This document shows positions 9,158 through 17,924 of a stretch of 64,000 bases of DNA, in pieces. Made by a program: the position numbers and the translations under genes. This DNA comes from Desulfobacula sp964636495. Its GTDB lineage: Bacteria > Desulfobacterota > Desulfobacteria > Desulfobacterales > Desulfobacteraceae. How positions within the stretch are numbered: position 1 is the stretch's first letter; every line of letters begins with the position of its first letter. Below the pieces are notes generated by a model. It did not search any database. It was given only the letters and a program-made list of their open reading frames with translations, and was not told the DNA's origin. The stretch is from positions 1-64,000 of the forward strand of contig CAZWSL010000013.1 in NCBI GenBank assembly GCA_964636495.1, given 5' to 3'.

Positions 9158-10527
9158 TCAAATTCCTGATCTGAAGCAAGTTCTTCAAATCGCGTATACT
9201 GACCAAGAAAATGCATTAAAGCTGATCCTGTTGCTCCGTTTCTGTTTTTTGCAACAATAATTTCAGCTTTTCCTTTTTTGGGATTATCAGGTTCTTTATT
9301 ATAAACTTCATCCCGATAGATAAAAGCAACAATGTCAGCATCCTGTTCAAGAGCTCCTGATTCACGAAGGTCTGACAGCATGGGGCGTTTGTCAGATCGT
9401 TGTTCAAGCATACGGTTTAACTGTGACAGGGCCATGACCGGGACATCCAGTTCTTTTGCAAGGGCTTTCAGCGACCTTGAAATGCCTGCAATTTCAAGGT
9501 CTCTCCTCTCACTCTTAAAAGGGGGTTTCATTAATTGAAGATAATCAATAATAATAAGGCCAAGCCCGTTATTTTTTTTATATAGTTTTCTTGCCTTGGC
9601 TCTTATTTCCATAGCCGTAATATTGGATGCATCATCAATAAATATGGGAAGTTCATTTAAAACGCCTGCTGCATCTGTTGCATTCTGCCAGTCTTCCTGG
9701 CTGATAAAGCCTGTTCTGAGTCTGTTTGAGTCAATACGGGCTTCAGAAGTCAGAAGTCTCATGGAAAGCTGTTCATTAGACATCTCAAGAGAGAATAGTG
9801 CAACAGGCTTTTGTTCTTCAAGGGCAACATTTCTTGCAATATTTAATGCCAGAGCAGTTTTTCCCATACTTGGTCTTGCTGCAAGAATAATTAAATCTGA
9901 TTTCTGCAGTCCGGAAGTTATGCTGTTTAATCTGGGATATCCTGTGGAAAGCCCTGAAAGACCGCCAGCACTTCCCTGCTGCTCTTCAAGTTTGTCAATA
10001 TTGATATTGATCAGGTCACCAAGATTCTGAAAAGAGCTCTGGGCTTTATTTTCTGATATGTTAAAAATGGACATTTCAGCAAAGTCCATAATATCTTCAA
10101 AGTCACCTTTATCCTTCAGACATCTTTCAATTATTTGCGAAGATGATGTTATTAATTTTCTTAAAGAAGATTTTCCCTTGATTATCTTTGCATAGTGTAC
10201 AGCATTTACGGCAATGGGTGCTGCATCACAGATAGTGGCAAGAAAGGATGCCCCGCCAATACTTTCCAGCTGCTCTTTCTCTTTAAGGGCATTGGCAACG
10301 GTAACCAGGTCAGCAGGCTCCCCTTTACTGCTGAGTTCCACAATGGCATTGAAAATTTTCTGGTGAGCGCCTTTGTAGAAATCATCAGGTGACAGAATGT
10401 CTATAATATCAAGAAGGCTGTCATTATTAATGAATATTGCACTTAATATTGACTCTTCCGCCTCAATATCATGGGGAGGGGTTTTGTTTAAAAGTGGATC
10501 TGCTGTTATTTTGTTCTTTTTTAACAC
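9154..10527 (-). CDS. dnaB: Replicative DNA helicase
   Basis: 457 residues, standard for DnaB. The hexameric helicase unwinds DNA ahead of the replisome. The N-terminal primase-interacting domain begins with PPHDIEAEESILSAIF, the family hallmark. The RecA-like C-terminal half has Walker A AARPSMGKTALA, Walker B LIIIDYLQLM, and later motifs LSQLNRMLEQR and ESGALEQDADIVAFIYR. It is downstream of rplI (gap about 85 bp) and overlaps hflX. Linking the helicase to S6/S18/L9 genes is a common bacterial arrangement. No intein or frameshift seen. Confidence 0.97.
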   Translation of the reverse strand: MLKKNKITADPLLNKTPPHDIEAEESILSAIFINNDSLLDIIDILSPDDFYKGAHQKIFNAIVELSSKGEPADLVTVANALKEKEQLESIGGASFLATICDAAPIAVNAVHYAKIIKGKSSLRKLITSSSQIIERCLKDKGDFEDIMDFAEMSIFNISENKAQSSFQNLGDLININIDKLEEQQGSAGGLSGLSTGYPRLNSITSGLQKSDLIILAARPSMGKTALALNIARNVALEEQKPVALFSLEMSNEQLSMRLLTSEARIDSNRLRTGFISQEDWQNATDAAGVLNELPIFIDDASNITAMEIRAKARKLYKKNNGLGLIIIDYLQLMKPPFKSERRDLEIAGISRSLKALAKELDVPVMALSQLNRMLEQRSDKRPMLSDLRESGALEQDADIVAFIYRDEVYNKEPDNPKKGKAEIIVAKNRNGATGSALMHFLGQYTRFEELASDQEFE

Positions 10528-10611
10528 AATATATTTTAAAAAAAGATGTTTATGGGTAATGATATTCTGAAATGATCCGGAAAAATATTACATTTCCCCG
10601 GATCATTGATA

Positions 10612-11070
10612 TTATTTATTATCTTTTTTCTCAGCAATTACATTTACCGTAATTTCAGGCTCAACATCTTTATAAAGGCGTATGGGCACTTTATACTCGC
10701 CAATTGTTTTAATAGGCTCGGCAAGCAGTATGGAACGCCTTTCCAGTTGAATATCCTGGCTGTTTAAAGAACTTTTTATATCATGGGTTGTGACTGATCC
10801 GTAAAGATGTTCTTCTTCATGCACTTTTGCCTTAATTGTGCATACAACATCCTTAATTTTTTCAGCCATCTCTTCAGCAAGTTTTCGCTCTTTGGCAATC
10901 TGAAGTTCAAGTTTTGCCTTTGCCTGTTCCATGACTTTTCTGTTCTGTGGTGTTGCAAGGATGGCTTTGCCCTGGGGTAGAAGATAATTGCGGCCATATC
11001 CTGGTGCCACTTTACATTCTGCTCCTGCAATACCAAGTGTGTCAATGGTTTCTTTTAATATAACTTTCAT
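10612..11070 (-). CDS. rplI: 50S ribosomal protein bL9
   Basis: 152 residues from ATG 11070 (MKVILKETIDTLG), preceded by GGAGG five bases upstream. A TTG four codons earlier (11082) overlaps that Shine-Dalgarno and is rejected. The N-terminal domain has the diagnostic GxGRNYLLPQGKA motif; a long connecting helix (about 40-75) leads to the C-terminal domain. bL9 binds 23S rRNA near the L1 stalk. It lies between the DUF2232 membrane protein and dnaB in the ribosomal operon. Confidence 0.97.
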   Translation of the reverse strand: MKVILKETIDTLGIAGAECKVAPGYGRNYLLPQGKAILATPQNRKVMEQAKAKLELQIAKERKLAEEMAEKIKDVVCTIKAKVHEEEHLYGSVTTHDIKSSLNSQDIQLERRSILLAEPIKTIGEYKVPIRLYKDVEPEITVNVIAEKKDNK

Positions 11071-11141
11071 TTTAACCTCCAAAAAGATTCAGTCTTATTT
11101 TAAAAGACTCACTTTTCAATTTATTTTTTTGCAAATTTGTA

Positions 11142-12086
11142 TCAAATTTTTCTGAAATTAAACCATGTATCAAATAATCCAATCCCTATCACAATGAGCA
11201 TGAAAAGAGGTTGAATTGCAATTAGAAAATAAAAAAACAGTCTCAATGCAAAATGGACCCTCTTTTTGTTGAAAAGATATGATACAACTGCAATTCCCTG
11301 GAAAAAATATACAAATAGTAAAATGATTAAACTGTTTTGAGCAATGCTGGTTAGTATACCCAGATTGAAAAAGCTTATGAGAGATACGCCAATCAACCCA
11401 AAAACCATATAATCTCTGGCTTTCCACTGATTCAGGTTTTCAATGCTTTTTACAACGATTCCCTTTTGTTTCAGCACTCTTTTGATTAATAAAATATTAA
11501 TCCACAGCATGGTAAGATATGAAGTGGTAACTATTGAGGGAAAAATGGACATCAGCAGTCTGGCTGCTTTTTCAAGCATCTGCTGGTCAAACTGAATTTC
11601 CGGGTAAAGCTCTGCTGTCCGTGAAAAAAGCTGTGCTGACAGCATCTGATATCTTGATACATAAGTTGAAATCAACTGGTCAAGTCCCTGGCTTAAAGTC
11701 AGTGAGTAGAAAAATATAAGTACAACACAGGCTGAAAATACAGAAAGAGATGTATAAATAATGATTTTTTCAACACTTAAATGTTTTTCTATGAACTCAC
11801 CAAGGAAAAAACCTGTCATCAACAGTGAACCAAAATAGAGTGTATTCAATGCAAAGTTACCAGTGGCAATAATTAATACTGTCATACTTGCAACCATTAT
11901 AGCTGCACTTGGATTTCTCCCTGTTTTAAGTCTGTAGAACAGAACGGGCAATGGAAGGATCATCCAGGCAAATACACCAATAAGTGGCATGATATATATA
12001 ATGGAAATAATAAGTATGCAAAGGAGAACACCCGTTAAAATATCCTTCATTGCAGCAGGCTGTATGAATATGCCGGTCATTTGCAT
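11142..12086 (-). CDS. DUF2232 (YybS-like) integral membrane protein
   Basis: About 314 residues if started at the ATG at 12086; an upstream in-frame start at 12164 would lie inside rpsR and is less likely, and a further internal ATG at 12050 is possible. The protein has about eight hydrophobic helices with few charged residues (for example GVLLCILIISIIYIMPLIGV), fitting the DUF2232/YybS family of multi-pass membrane proteins. In Desulfobacterota this family often sits between rpsR and rplI, exactly as here (family knowledge). Function is not established; an energy-coupling or envelope role is only a guess. The start has only a weak ribosome-binding site, suggesting coupling to rpsR. Confidence 0.75.
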   Translation of the reverse strand: MQMTGIFIQPAAMKDILTGVLLCILIISIIYIMPLIGVFAWMILPLPVLFYRLKTGRNPSAAIMVASMTVLIIATGNFALNTLYFGSLLMTGFFLGEFIEKHLSVEKIIIYTSLSVFSACVVLIFFYSLTLSQGLDQLISTYVSRYQMLSAQLFSRTAELYPEIQFDQQMLEKAARLLMSIFPSIVTTSYLTMLWINILLIKRVLKQKGIVVKSIENLNQWKARDYMVFGLIGVSLISFFNLGILTSIAQNSLIILLFVYFFQGIAVVSYLFNKKRVHFALRLFFYFLIAIQPLFMLIVIGIGLFDTWFNFRKI

Positions 12087-12102
12087 TGCTCTGATATTTT
12101 TT

Positions 12103-12366
12103 TTAATACATGGGTCTGCCAACAAAAGGCAGTAAGGCAATCTGACGGGATTGTTTGATTGCAATGGTTAATTCACGCTGGTGTTTTGCACAGGTACCTG
12201 TAATTCTTCTTGGAATTATTTTTCCGCGCTCTGTGATGAATTGCCTGAGGGCTTTTGGAACTTTATAGTTAATTTCAAGATCATTGTCCACACAGAATCT
12301 GCATATTTTACGGCGCTGGTAAAATCTGTTTTTACCACCACTTTTTTGACTATTACGATTATACAT
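12103..12366 (-). CDS. rpsR: 30S ribosomal protein bS18, zinc-binding form
   Basis: 87 residues. The core KICRFCVDNDLEINYK and the KxLRQFITERGKIIPRRITG segment identify bS18, which pairs with bS6 on the 30S platform. It keeps C22-x2-C25 and C59-x2-H62, the zinc-ribbon (C+) variant rather than the cysteine-free version. It follows rpsF by 22 bp; no ssb gene intervenes, unlike the rpsF-ssb-rpsR order of many bacteria. Confidence 0.96.
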   Translation of the reverse strand: MYNRNSQKSGGKNRFYQRRKICRFCVDNDLEINYKVPKALRQFITERGKIIPRRITGTCAKHQRELTIAIKQSRQIALLPFVGRPMY

Positions 12367-12388
12367 TATTGTTTTTCTCCACTCTTAA

Positions 12389-12829
12389 TTAATCAGTTTC
12401 TTCTTTTGCCTTTTCAACCTGCTCATCATTTTCAGGAGTGCTTTCCTCAACTATCTCTTCCTCAACAGCCTCTTCATCTGTCTCTTCTGATAATTGCTCC
12501 TGATTATCTTTAGCTTCCTGTTCAAGTTGTTCAACAGTAACTTCATCAGAAAGAAGGAGTGTCATGAATTTTAATACATCATCACTGAGGCGCAGGTTCC
12601 TTTCAAGCTCTTTTACAAGACTGCCGTCTCCACCGTAAGTGGCGCAGAGATAAAATCCGCGTGATTTTTTCTTGATCTCATAGGCAAGTTTTTTATTGCC
12701 CCACTCATCAAAATCTAAAAGAATTCCATTTTCTCTTGAAATGATATTTTTGACCCTTTCATAAAAATTTGTACGAGACTGATCTTTAAGATCAGGGTCT
12801 AAAATAAATACTGTTTCATACTTACTCAT
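12389..12829 (-). CDS. rpsF: 30S ribosomal protein bS6 with long acidic tail
   Basis: 146 residues. The N-terminal ~95 residues (MSKYETVFILDPDL..., LAYEIKKKSRGFYL) are the bS6 ferredoxin-like domain that binds bS18. The last ~45 residues are almost pure Glu/Asp/Gln, an acidic tail comparable to the poly-glutamate tail added by RimK in E. coli, but encoded. First gene of the minus-strand ribosomal operon; TTCTCCTT just upstream on the plus strand is its Shine-Dalgarno (AAGGAGAA). An inverted repeat lies ~60 bp upstream. Confidence 0.96.
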   Translation of the reverse strand: MSKYETVFILDPDLKDQSRTNFYERVKNIISRENGILLDFDEWGNKKLAYEIKKKSRGFYLCATYGGDGSLVKELERNLRLSDDVLKFMTLLLSDEVTVEQLEQEAKDNQEQLSEETDEEAVEEEIVEESTPENDEQVEKAKEETD

Positions 12830-12890
12830 TTTTTCTCCTTACGGATATAAAGCCCTGATACCGAGATCAGAGCAAGGATTAATAAAATAT

Positions 12891-12913
12891 CAACACTTTA
12901 CTGTAAAGTGTTG
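12891..12913. repeat. Perfect 10-bp inverted repeat in the rpsF/gntR divergent spacer
   Basis: CAACACTTTA (12891-12900), spacer CTG, TAAAGTGTTG (12904-12913). It lies between the leftward rpsF operon and the rightward GntR gene, 61 bp before the rpsF start. No T-run follows on either side, so a terminator is unlikely. It overlaps TTTACA, a possible -35 for rpsF with TATTAA 17 bp away. Its form suits a dimeric regulator; binding by the adjacent GntR protein is an inference. Confidence 0.45.
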
Positions 12914-13035
12914 TATGCAAACTTTTACTGATATCATAATATTGAATTCAGGTCAATGTTTTTATCGATATCTCAGTGAGATATTTGGATTTTAGCTGTT
13001 GATTTTCTCAGATCCTTGATATATCTATTTACATC

Positions 13036-13728
13036 ATGACAAAAGAAAACAGAGGAAAAAGTAAAGATGATTTTACCCATGAGGCTTATATGGGTATTCG
13101 CAGGATGTTCTTTTTAAATGAAATTATACCGGGACAGAAAATTTCCTATGGTGATCTTGCAAAACGTCTTCAAATGAGTACAACTCCAGTTATCCAGGCA
13201 CTGAAAAGGCTTGAGTATCAGGGGCTTGTACGCCATGAACCCAATCGCGGATATTATACAGAAAAGATAAGTTTAAAAGAGATTACAGAAATTTATGAAT
13301 TCAGGGAGCTGATAGAGACATCACTTTTACCTGTATCCATATCCAAAATAGATAAACAGGGCCTGAAAGTGTTGAAATCTGCTCTTGACAACCACCTTGA
13401 TGCAGTAAGGGATATCTATTTAAAAGACAGACTTTTAAAGGATATGAAATTTCATCTTACACTTGCAGAACTTTCGGGATGTACCTTACAGATCAATACA
13501 CTCAATTCACTTTTTGATCTTTTATATCTTAAGTACCGTGGTAATATTCTTTTTGTCACACCCATGGATACAGTTGATTCAGAACATATAAAATTATATG
13601 ATTATGTTGCTGCTTCTGATATTAAGCGTGCAGTTAAAATTTTGAAACAACACATTTCCAATGTAAAAGAGCATGCTATTCTCAGTGTTAAACGATTGAA
13701 TGAAGAGAAGAGCATTAAAATAATTTAA
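13036..13728 (+). CDS. GntR-family transcriptional regulator, FCD (FadR) subfamily
   Basis: 230 residues. The N-terminal winged helix (about 12-78) contains PGQKISYGDLAKRLQMSTTP followed by VIQALKRLEYQGLV and a wing RHEPNRGYY, typical of GntR. The C-terminal ~140 residues are alpha-helical and carry the FCD pattern with MKFHLTLAELSG, where Asp/His residues often bind a metal and a carboxylate effector. Such proteins usually control acid or amino-acid catabolism. It precedes dapF by 29 bp on the same strand but dapF is a housekeeping gene, so the target is unclear. The start at 13036 has no obvious Shine-Dalgarno. Confidence 0.88.
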   Translation: MTKENRGKSKDDFTHEAYMGIRRMFFLNEIIPGQKISYGDLAKRLQMSTTPVIQALKRLEYQGLVRHEPNRGYYTEKISLKEITEIYEFRELIETSLLPVSISKIDKQGLKVLKSALDNHLDAVRDIYLKDRLLKDMKFHLTLAELSGCTLQINTLNSLFDLLYLKYRGNILFVTPMDTVDSEHIKLYDYVAASDIKRAVKILKQHISNVKEHAILSVKRLNEEKSIKII

Positions 13729-13757
13729 TAATATTTTTGATTTAATGGAAAATAGTT

Positions 13758-14609
13758 ATGGAGTTTGAATTTCTTAAAGTGCATGGCCTGGGTAATGATT
13801 TTATCATAATGGATGATAGAAAAGGTAAGATTAAAGCACGCAGTGATTATCCCCGGCTGGCAGAAAAATTGTGTTCAAGAAACTTTGGTATAGGCGCTGA
13901 TGGTTTAGTTTTTATTCTTGATTCTGTGGATCATGATATAAAATTCAAGGTATTTAATTCTGATGGATCCGAGGCGCAGATGTGTGGAAATGCCATAAGG
14001 TGTTTTGCAAAATATCTTTATGAGAACAAGATTGTGGATAAACGGAAAATCAGAGTGGAAACAATGGCTGGAACCATTGTTCCTGAAGTGATTACAGACA
14101 GTAAAGATATGGTACACTCCACACGGGTGGATATGGGGGAACCTGTCCTTTTGTGCAGTGACGTACCTTTTATTAGTGAGAATAAGCACTCTGTAGAAGA
14201 GTCACTGCAGGTTAATGGCAGGGCGTACAAAATTACTGCCGTTGGCATGGGTAATCCCCATGGAGTCATTTTTGTAGATGATATCAGCAGTGTGGATGTA
14301 AACAATATTGGCCCCGCTATTGAAAACCATGAGAGATTTCCAGAAAAAACCAATGTGGAGTTTGTTCAGGTTCTTAGCTCAAAAAAGTTAAGAATGAGGG
14401 TGTGGGAGAGAGGGGCCGGAATCACTCTGGCATGCGGTACTGGAGCGTGTGCATCTCTTGTTGCTGCAAATCTTGCCGGAAAAACAGGTGAAAAGGTTGT
14501 TGTTCAATTAGATGGTGGTGATCTTGAAATTGAGTGGGATAAATCTTCAAATCACATTTTTAAAACCGGCCCTGCCACTGAGGTTTTTAAAGGTCAGATA
14601 AAAATATAG
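13758..14609 (+). CDS. dapF: Diaminopimelate epimerase
   Basis: 283 residues, normal length. It converts LL- to meso-diaminopimelate, the lysine precursor and peptidoglycan cross-link residue. The two catalytic cysteines are Cys76 in EAQMCGNAIRC and Cys226 in TLACGTGACAS, each in the family motif. The N-terminus FLKVHGLGNDF is diagnostic. Convergent with the DEAD-box helicase gene; only 35 bp separate them. Promoter likely shared with the upstream gntR gene. Confidence 0.96.
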   Translation: MEFEFLKVHGLGNDFIIMDDRKGKIKARSDYPRLAEKLCSRNFGIGADGLVFILDSVDHDIKFKVFNSDGSEAQMCGNAIRCFAKYLYENKIVDKRKIRVETMAGTIVPEVITDSKDMVHSTRVDMGEPVLLCSDVPFISENKHSVEESLQVNGRAYKITAVGMGNPHGVIFVDDISSVDVNNIGPAIENHERFPEKTNVEFVQVLSSKKLRMRVWERGAGITLACGTGACASLVAANLAGKTGEKVVVQLDGGDLEIEWDKSSNHIFKTGPATEVFKGQIKI

Positions 14610-14644
14610 AGAAAATTTTCTGTAATATTTTTATCCGGTCAGTT

Positions 14645-16282
14645 TCAGGCATATTTGGAAATTGACATCTTTTGTGAGCTTACCCTGGTTTTTTCTAACA
14701 GTTTAAAAATATGCTTTGGCATACCATACGGAAGATCCACAAAGGAAAAATTCTGATTAATGTCAATATTTCCGATATATTTGCTCTCAAGTCCGGATTC
14801 ATTGGAAATAGCGCCTACGATATTTTTCGGCCTTACACCGTGACAGAGACCAACTTCTATGCGATACCGTTCCATACCTTTTTCAAGAGGAACAATATTG
14901 GATTTTTGAGGCAATACTTTTTTTTTGCATCTGAGTTTGTCTCTGTCAGCTTTCTGCTCGGGCAGTAAGAAAGGCGCTTTGCCATGTGTCAGTTTTGCAA
15001 GGGCAGCTGCAATTTTTGTCACAGGCGTATTCTTATCAAGAGAATAGGTTTCAATTAATAGTTCGAAAAAATTTAAATCTTCTGATTCAATGGTCCGGCT
15101 AATGGCTTTGTTAAAATCTGTTATCCGTTTTTTATTAATGGTTTTATTGGAAGGGAGGGTGTACTCTCTAATTTTTTGTCTGGTGGCTTTTTCAATCACT
15201 TTAAGCATCCAGCGTTCATTCCTGTTTAAAAACAGGATGGCTTCTCCTTTTCGGCCGGCCCTGCCTGTTCTTCCTATTCTGTGTATATAGGGTTCAACCT
15301 TTGAGGGCATGTCATAGTTGATTACATGTGATATTCTGTCTACATCTAATCCTCTTGCAGCTATATCTGTTGCAACCACGATATCAATATATCCATTTTT
15401 CAACCGGCTTATAATCTTTTCTCTTGCACTCTGGGCAAGATCACCATTCAGGGCTTCAGCTTTAAACCCTTTACTTTCAAGGGCTTTAGCAATATCAAAT
15501 GTGGACGCCCTGGTTTTGCTGAATACAATTACCCCGTCAAAGGAGGTGGCTTCCATTATCCGAACCAGGGCATTGATTTTTTTGACACTTTTTATAAGCC
15601 AGTACTGCTGTTTTATTGTTTCAAGTTCTGTTCTGTCTGATTTGACAATAATTTTTTTTGGGGTGTTTAGATATTTTTGAGCAATTTTAAGTATGGGGGG
15701 CGGCATTGTTGCTGAAAACAATGCTGTTTGTGAGTGTTCAGGAGTTTTGTCAAGAATCCATTTTACGTCGTCAATAAAACCCATGTGAAGCATTTCATCT
15801 GCTTCATCAAGTATTACACAGGAAAGATCAGATAAAAAGAGTGTTTTTCTTCTCATGTGATCCATGAGTCTTCCCGGAGTTCCAACGATGACATGCACCC
15901 CTTTTTTTAACTGGTTAAGCTGGATTCCATAACTCTGTCCTCCATATATGGATAGAACACTGAGTCCCTTAAGACCAGTTCCATAGGTCTTGAAAGAGTC
16001 AGCTACCTGTATGGCAAGTTCTCTTGTGGGCGTTAATACCAGCACCTGGGGTTTTCTTTTTTTTATATCAATCCGGGATAAAAGCGGCAGTGCGAATGCG
16101 GCAGTTTTACCTGTACCGGTTCTTGCCTGGCCTACCATATCCCTGCCATCAATTAAACAGGGTATTGCAATGGCCTGAATCTGTGTTGGAATTTTATAGC
16201 CCACACTCTCTAATGTGTTTAATACAACAGGGCTGAGGTTCATTTTATCAAATCCCGGCAGGGAAAAAGTATTCTGGGACAT
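14645..16282 (-). CDS. DEAD-box ATP-dependent RNA helicase with DbpA-type RNA-binding C-terminus
   Basis: 545 residues from ATG 16282 (MSQNTFSLPGF), which has AAGGA upstream; an in-frame start 21 codons earlier lacks one. Motifs in order: Q-motif region GYKIPTQIQ, Walker A ARTGTGKTAAF, PTRELAIQ, GTPGRLMDH, DEAD in ILDEADEML, SAT, then domain 2 with ARGLDVDRI and HRIGRTGRAGR. The C-terminal ~75 residues (RIEVGLCHGVRPKNIVGAI, then GLESKYIGNIDI and VDLPYGMP) match the DbpA/CsdA RNA-binding domain. Probable role: ribosome assembly or cold-related RNA remodelling. It is closest to the DeaD/CsdA group, but I do not fix a symbol. Confidence 0.93.
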   Translation of the reverse strand: MSQNTFSLPGFDKMNLSPVVLNTLESVGYKIPTQIQAIAIPCLIDGRDMVGQARTGTGKTAAFALPLLSRIDIKKRKPQVLVLTPTRELAIQVADSFKTYGTGLKGLSVLSIYGGQSYGIQLNQLKKGVHVIVGTPGRLMDHMRRKTLFLSDLSCVILDEADEMLHMGFIDDVKWILDKTPEHSQTALFSATMPPPILKIAQKYLNTPKKIIVKSDRTELETIKQQYWLIKSVKKINALVRIMEATSFDGVIVFSKTRASTFDIAKALESKGFKAEALNGDLAQSAREKIISRLKNGYIDIVVATDIAARGLDVDRISHVINYDMPSKVEPYIHRIGRTGRAGRKGEAILFLNRNERWMLKVIEKATRQKIREYTLPSNKTINKKRITDFNKAISRTIESEDLNFFELLIETYSLDKNTPVTKIAAALAKLTHGKAPFLLPEQKADRDKLRCKKKVLPQKSNIVPLEKGMERYRIEVGLCHGVRPKNIVGAISNESGLESKYIGNIDINQNFSFVDLPYGMPKHIFKLLEKTRVSSQKMSISKYA

Positions 16283-16416
16283 ATAGGGGTTCCTTATAAA
16301 TAAAAAAGCCGGGATCTCTGTGAGACCTCCGACCTGACAAATCAATAATATTAATGGTTATATATATATTGATTCAGTAATTTATGCAAGGAAAAATTTT
16401 AATATATTGAAATTAT

Positions 16417-17058
16417 TTATGATTTTATTTGAGTTTCTATTTTGTGAATGTTGTGGGTGAAGAAGAGAAATGATTTTTTCCTGTATTCTCTTATTTTGCC
16501 TCTTATACTGCTATTGTCGGTATCTTCCGGTGTATCACTCACATATTTGAATAAAAAACAGGGAGTTTGAAATTTTCTGCAGGTCTGAATGATTGATGCT
16601 CCTTCCATATCAACAAGTTCTCCACCATACTGTGAAACTTTTTCTCTCTCTTCAGGGCTGACAGCTGCTTTATCTGATGTTGAGAGGATAGCGGTTTCAG
16701 CTTTTATACTGTCAATGGTTGGAATATTGTGGATAAATGGTTTAGCAGTTCTGAAATCAGGTCTGTCGTGTTCAATGACTCTGTTTATCCGATATATCTC
16801 GCCTCTGGGTTTTGACAGGGTAAGGGCACCGGCAGCTCCAATATTGAAAACAGCATCAGGCTTGAATTTTATACAGCAGTAGGCAGTAGCCATTGCAGCA
16901 TTTGCTTTTCCTATACCACACACAACAAGTACATATTTCTGGTTTTTAAAAACCAGAAACGGTTTTTTTTCTGCCGGTTCAAGAAGCAGCCCTTCAACAA
17001 ATGGCTTGGCCTCAATCATTGTGGCCATAACGATGGCTTTTAAAGAATTTTTTTCCAT
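16417..17058 (-). CDS. mqnB: Futalosine hydrolase
   Basis: 213 residues, nucleoside-phosphorylase-like fold. It removes the purine base from (amino)futalosine to give dehypoxanthine futalosine in menaquinone synthesis. VCGIGKANAAMATA and FNIGAAGAL are fold motifs; DMEGASI supplies the purine/ribose-binding glutamates and SDTPEDTD follows. Its start overlaps the mqnD end by 19 bp. Last gene of the mqnE-A-C-D-B run, which decides the assignment over a generic MTA/SAH nucleosidase. Confidence 0.9.
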   Translation of the reverse strand: MEKNSLKAIVMATMIEAKPFVEGLLLEPAEKKPFLVFKNQKYVLVVCGIGKANAAMATAYCCIKFKPDAVFNIGAAGALTLSKPRGEIYRINRVIEHDRPDFRTAKPFIHNIPTIDSIKAETAILSTSDKAAVSPEEREKVSQYGGELVDMEGASIIQTCRKFQTPCFLFKYVSDTPEDTDNSSIRGKIREYRKKSFLFFTHNIHKIETQIKS

Positions 17059-17846
17059 TTTGCCATCTGCTCAAGGGTTTTAACTGCCTGATTTCCCTCT
17101 TCTCCCAATGATAGAGAAAAACTGTTCACATAGAGGTTTATATGATCCTGAATCACTTTATCGTCAAGTTCCTGGGCATGGTTTTTAATAAATTCGGCAG
17201 ACGCACGCTTATTGTCAAAAGCAAACTGAATCGAATTTTTTATAATGGACTCAATCATATGTTTTTTCTCCATCAGAAATCTGTCTTTTCTCAGAGCAAT
17301 GCATCCAAGTGGAATGGGATGGCCGGTCTCCTGCTCCCACCAGAGACCCAGATCAATGATTTTTTTCAGACCAAAGTCTTTATAGACAAACCGGCTTTCA
17401 TGGATGATAAGGCCTGCATCAAACTCTCCTGACTCTACACCTGCAAGAATGTTGTCAAATCTTGTAATGACCCTGTTTTTTATTTTTGGATTCCATAGGC
17501 TTAACAGAAGATTTGCAGTGGTTAATTCACCTGGAATTGCTATTTTTGCTGTTTCCAGGGATAAATCAGGGTCTTTGCTTATTAAAAGAGGGCCGCATCC
17601 AAACCCGAGAGCTGCTCCTGCATCAAGGATTTCATAATATTTTTTTAGCTTTAAATATGCAAAAAAGGAGAGTTTTGTCATATGAAAATTTTTTAGCAGG
17701 GCTTTTTTATTCAAAGCTTCAATATCATCCATCAGAGGCTGAAAATTTAAATTGCCAGTATCAACCAGTCCATGGATCATTGCATGAAAAATAAAAGTAT
17801 CATTGGGGCATGGTGAAAATGCTGTATGAATCGTTTTTTCTGTCAT
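17040..17846 (-). CDS. mqnD: 1,4-dihydroxy-6-naphthoate synthase
   Basis: 268 residues, periplasmic-binding-protein fold but without signal peptide. It converts cyclic dehypoxanthine futalosine to 1,4-dihydroxy-6-naphthoate. Diagnostic N-terminus AFSPCPNDTFIFHA, then KLSFFAYL, LGFGCGPLLIS and a long LGCIALRKD segment. Followed with overlap by mqnB and preceded by mqnC (gap 78 bp). Confidence 0.93.
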   Translation of the reverse strand: MTEKTIHTAFSPCPNDTFIFHAMIHGLVDTGNLNFQPLMDDIEALNKKALLKNFHMTKLSFFAYLKLKKYYEILDAGAALGFGCGPLLISKDPDLSLETAKIAIPGELTTANLLLSLWNPKIKNRVITRFDNILAGVESGEFDAGLIIHESRFVYKDFGLKKIIDLGLWWEQETGHPIPLGCIALRKDRFLMEKKHMIESIIKNSIQFAFDNKRASAEFIKNHAQELDDKVIQDHINLYVNSFSLSLGEEGNQAVKTLEQMAKWKKIL

Positions 17847-17924
17847 TTTCTGTCTAACCTCTGGCTATTGTGTTCATGCTTCATTCTGTTCAATCGCATA
17901 TCTGTTCCAACCGGATTTTATCAA

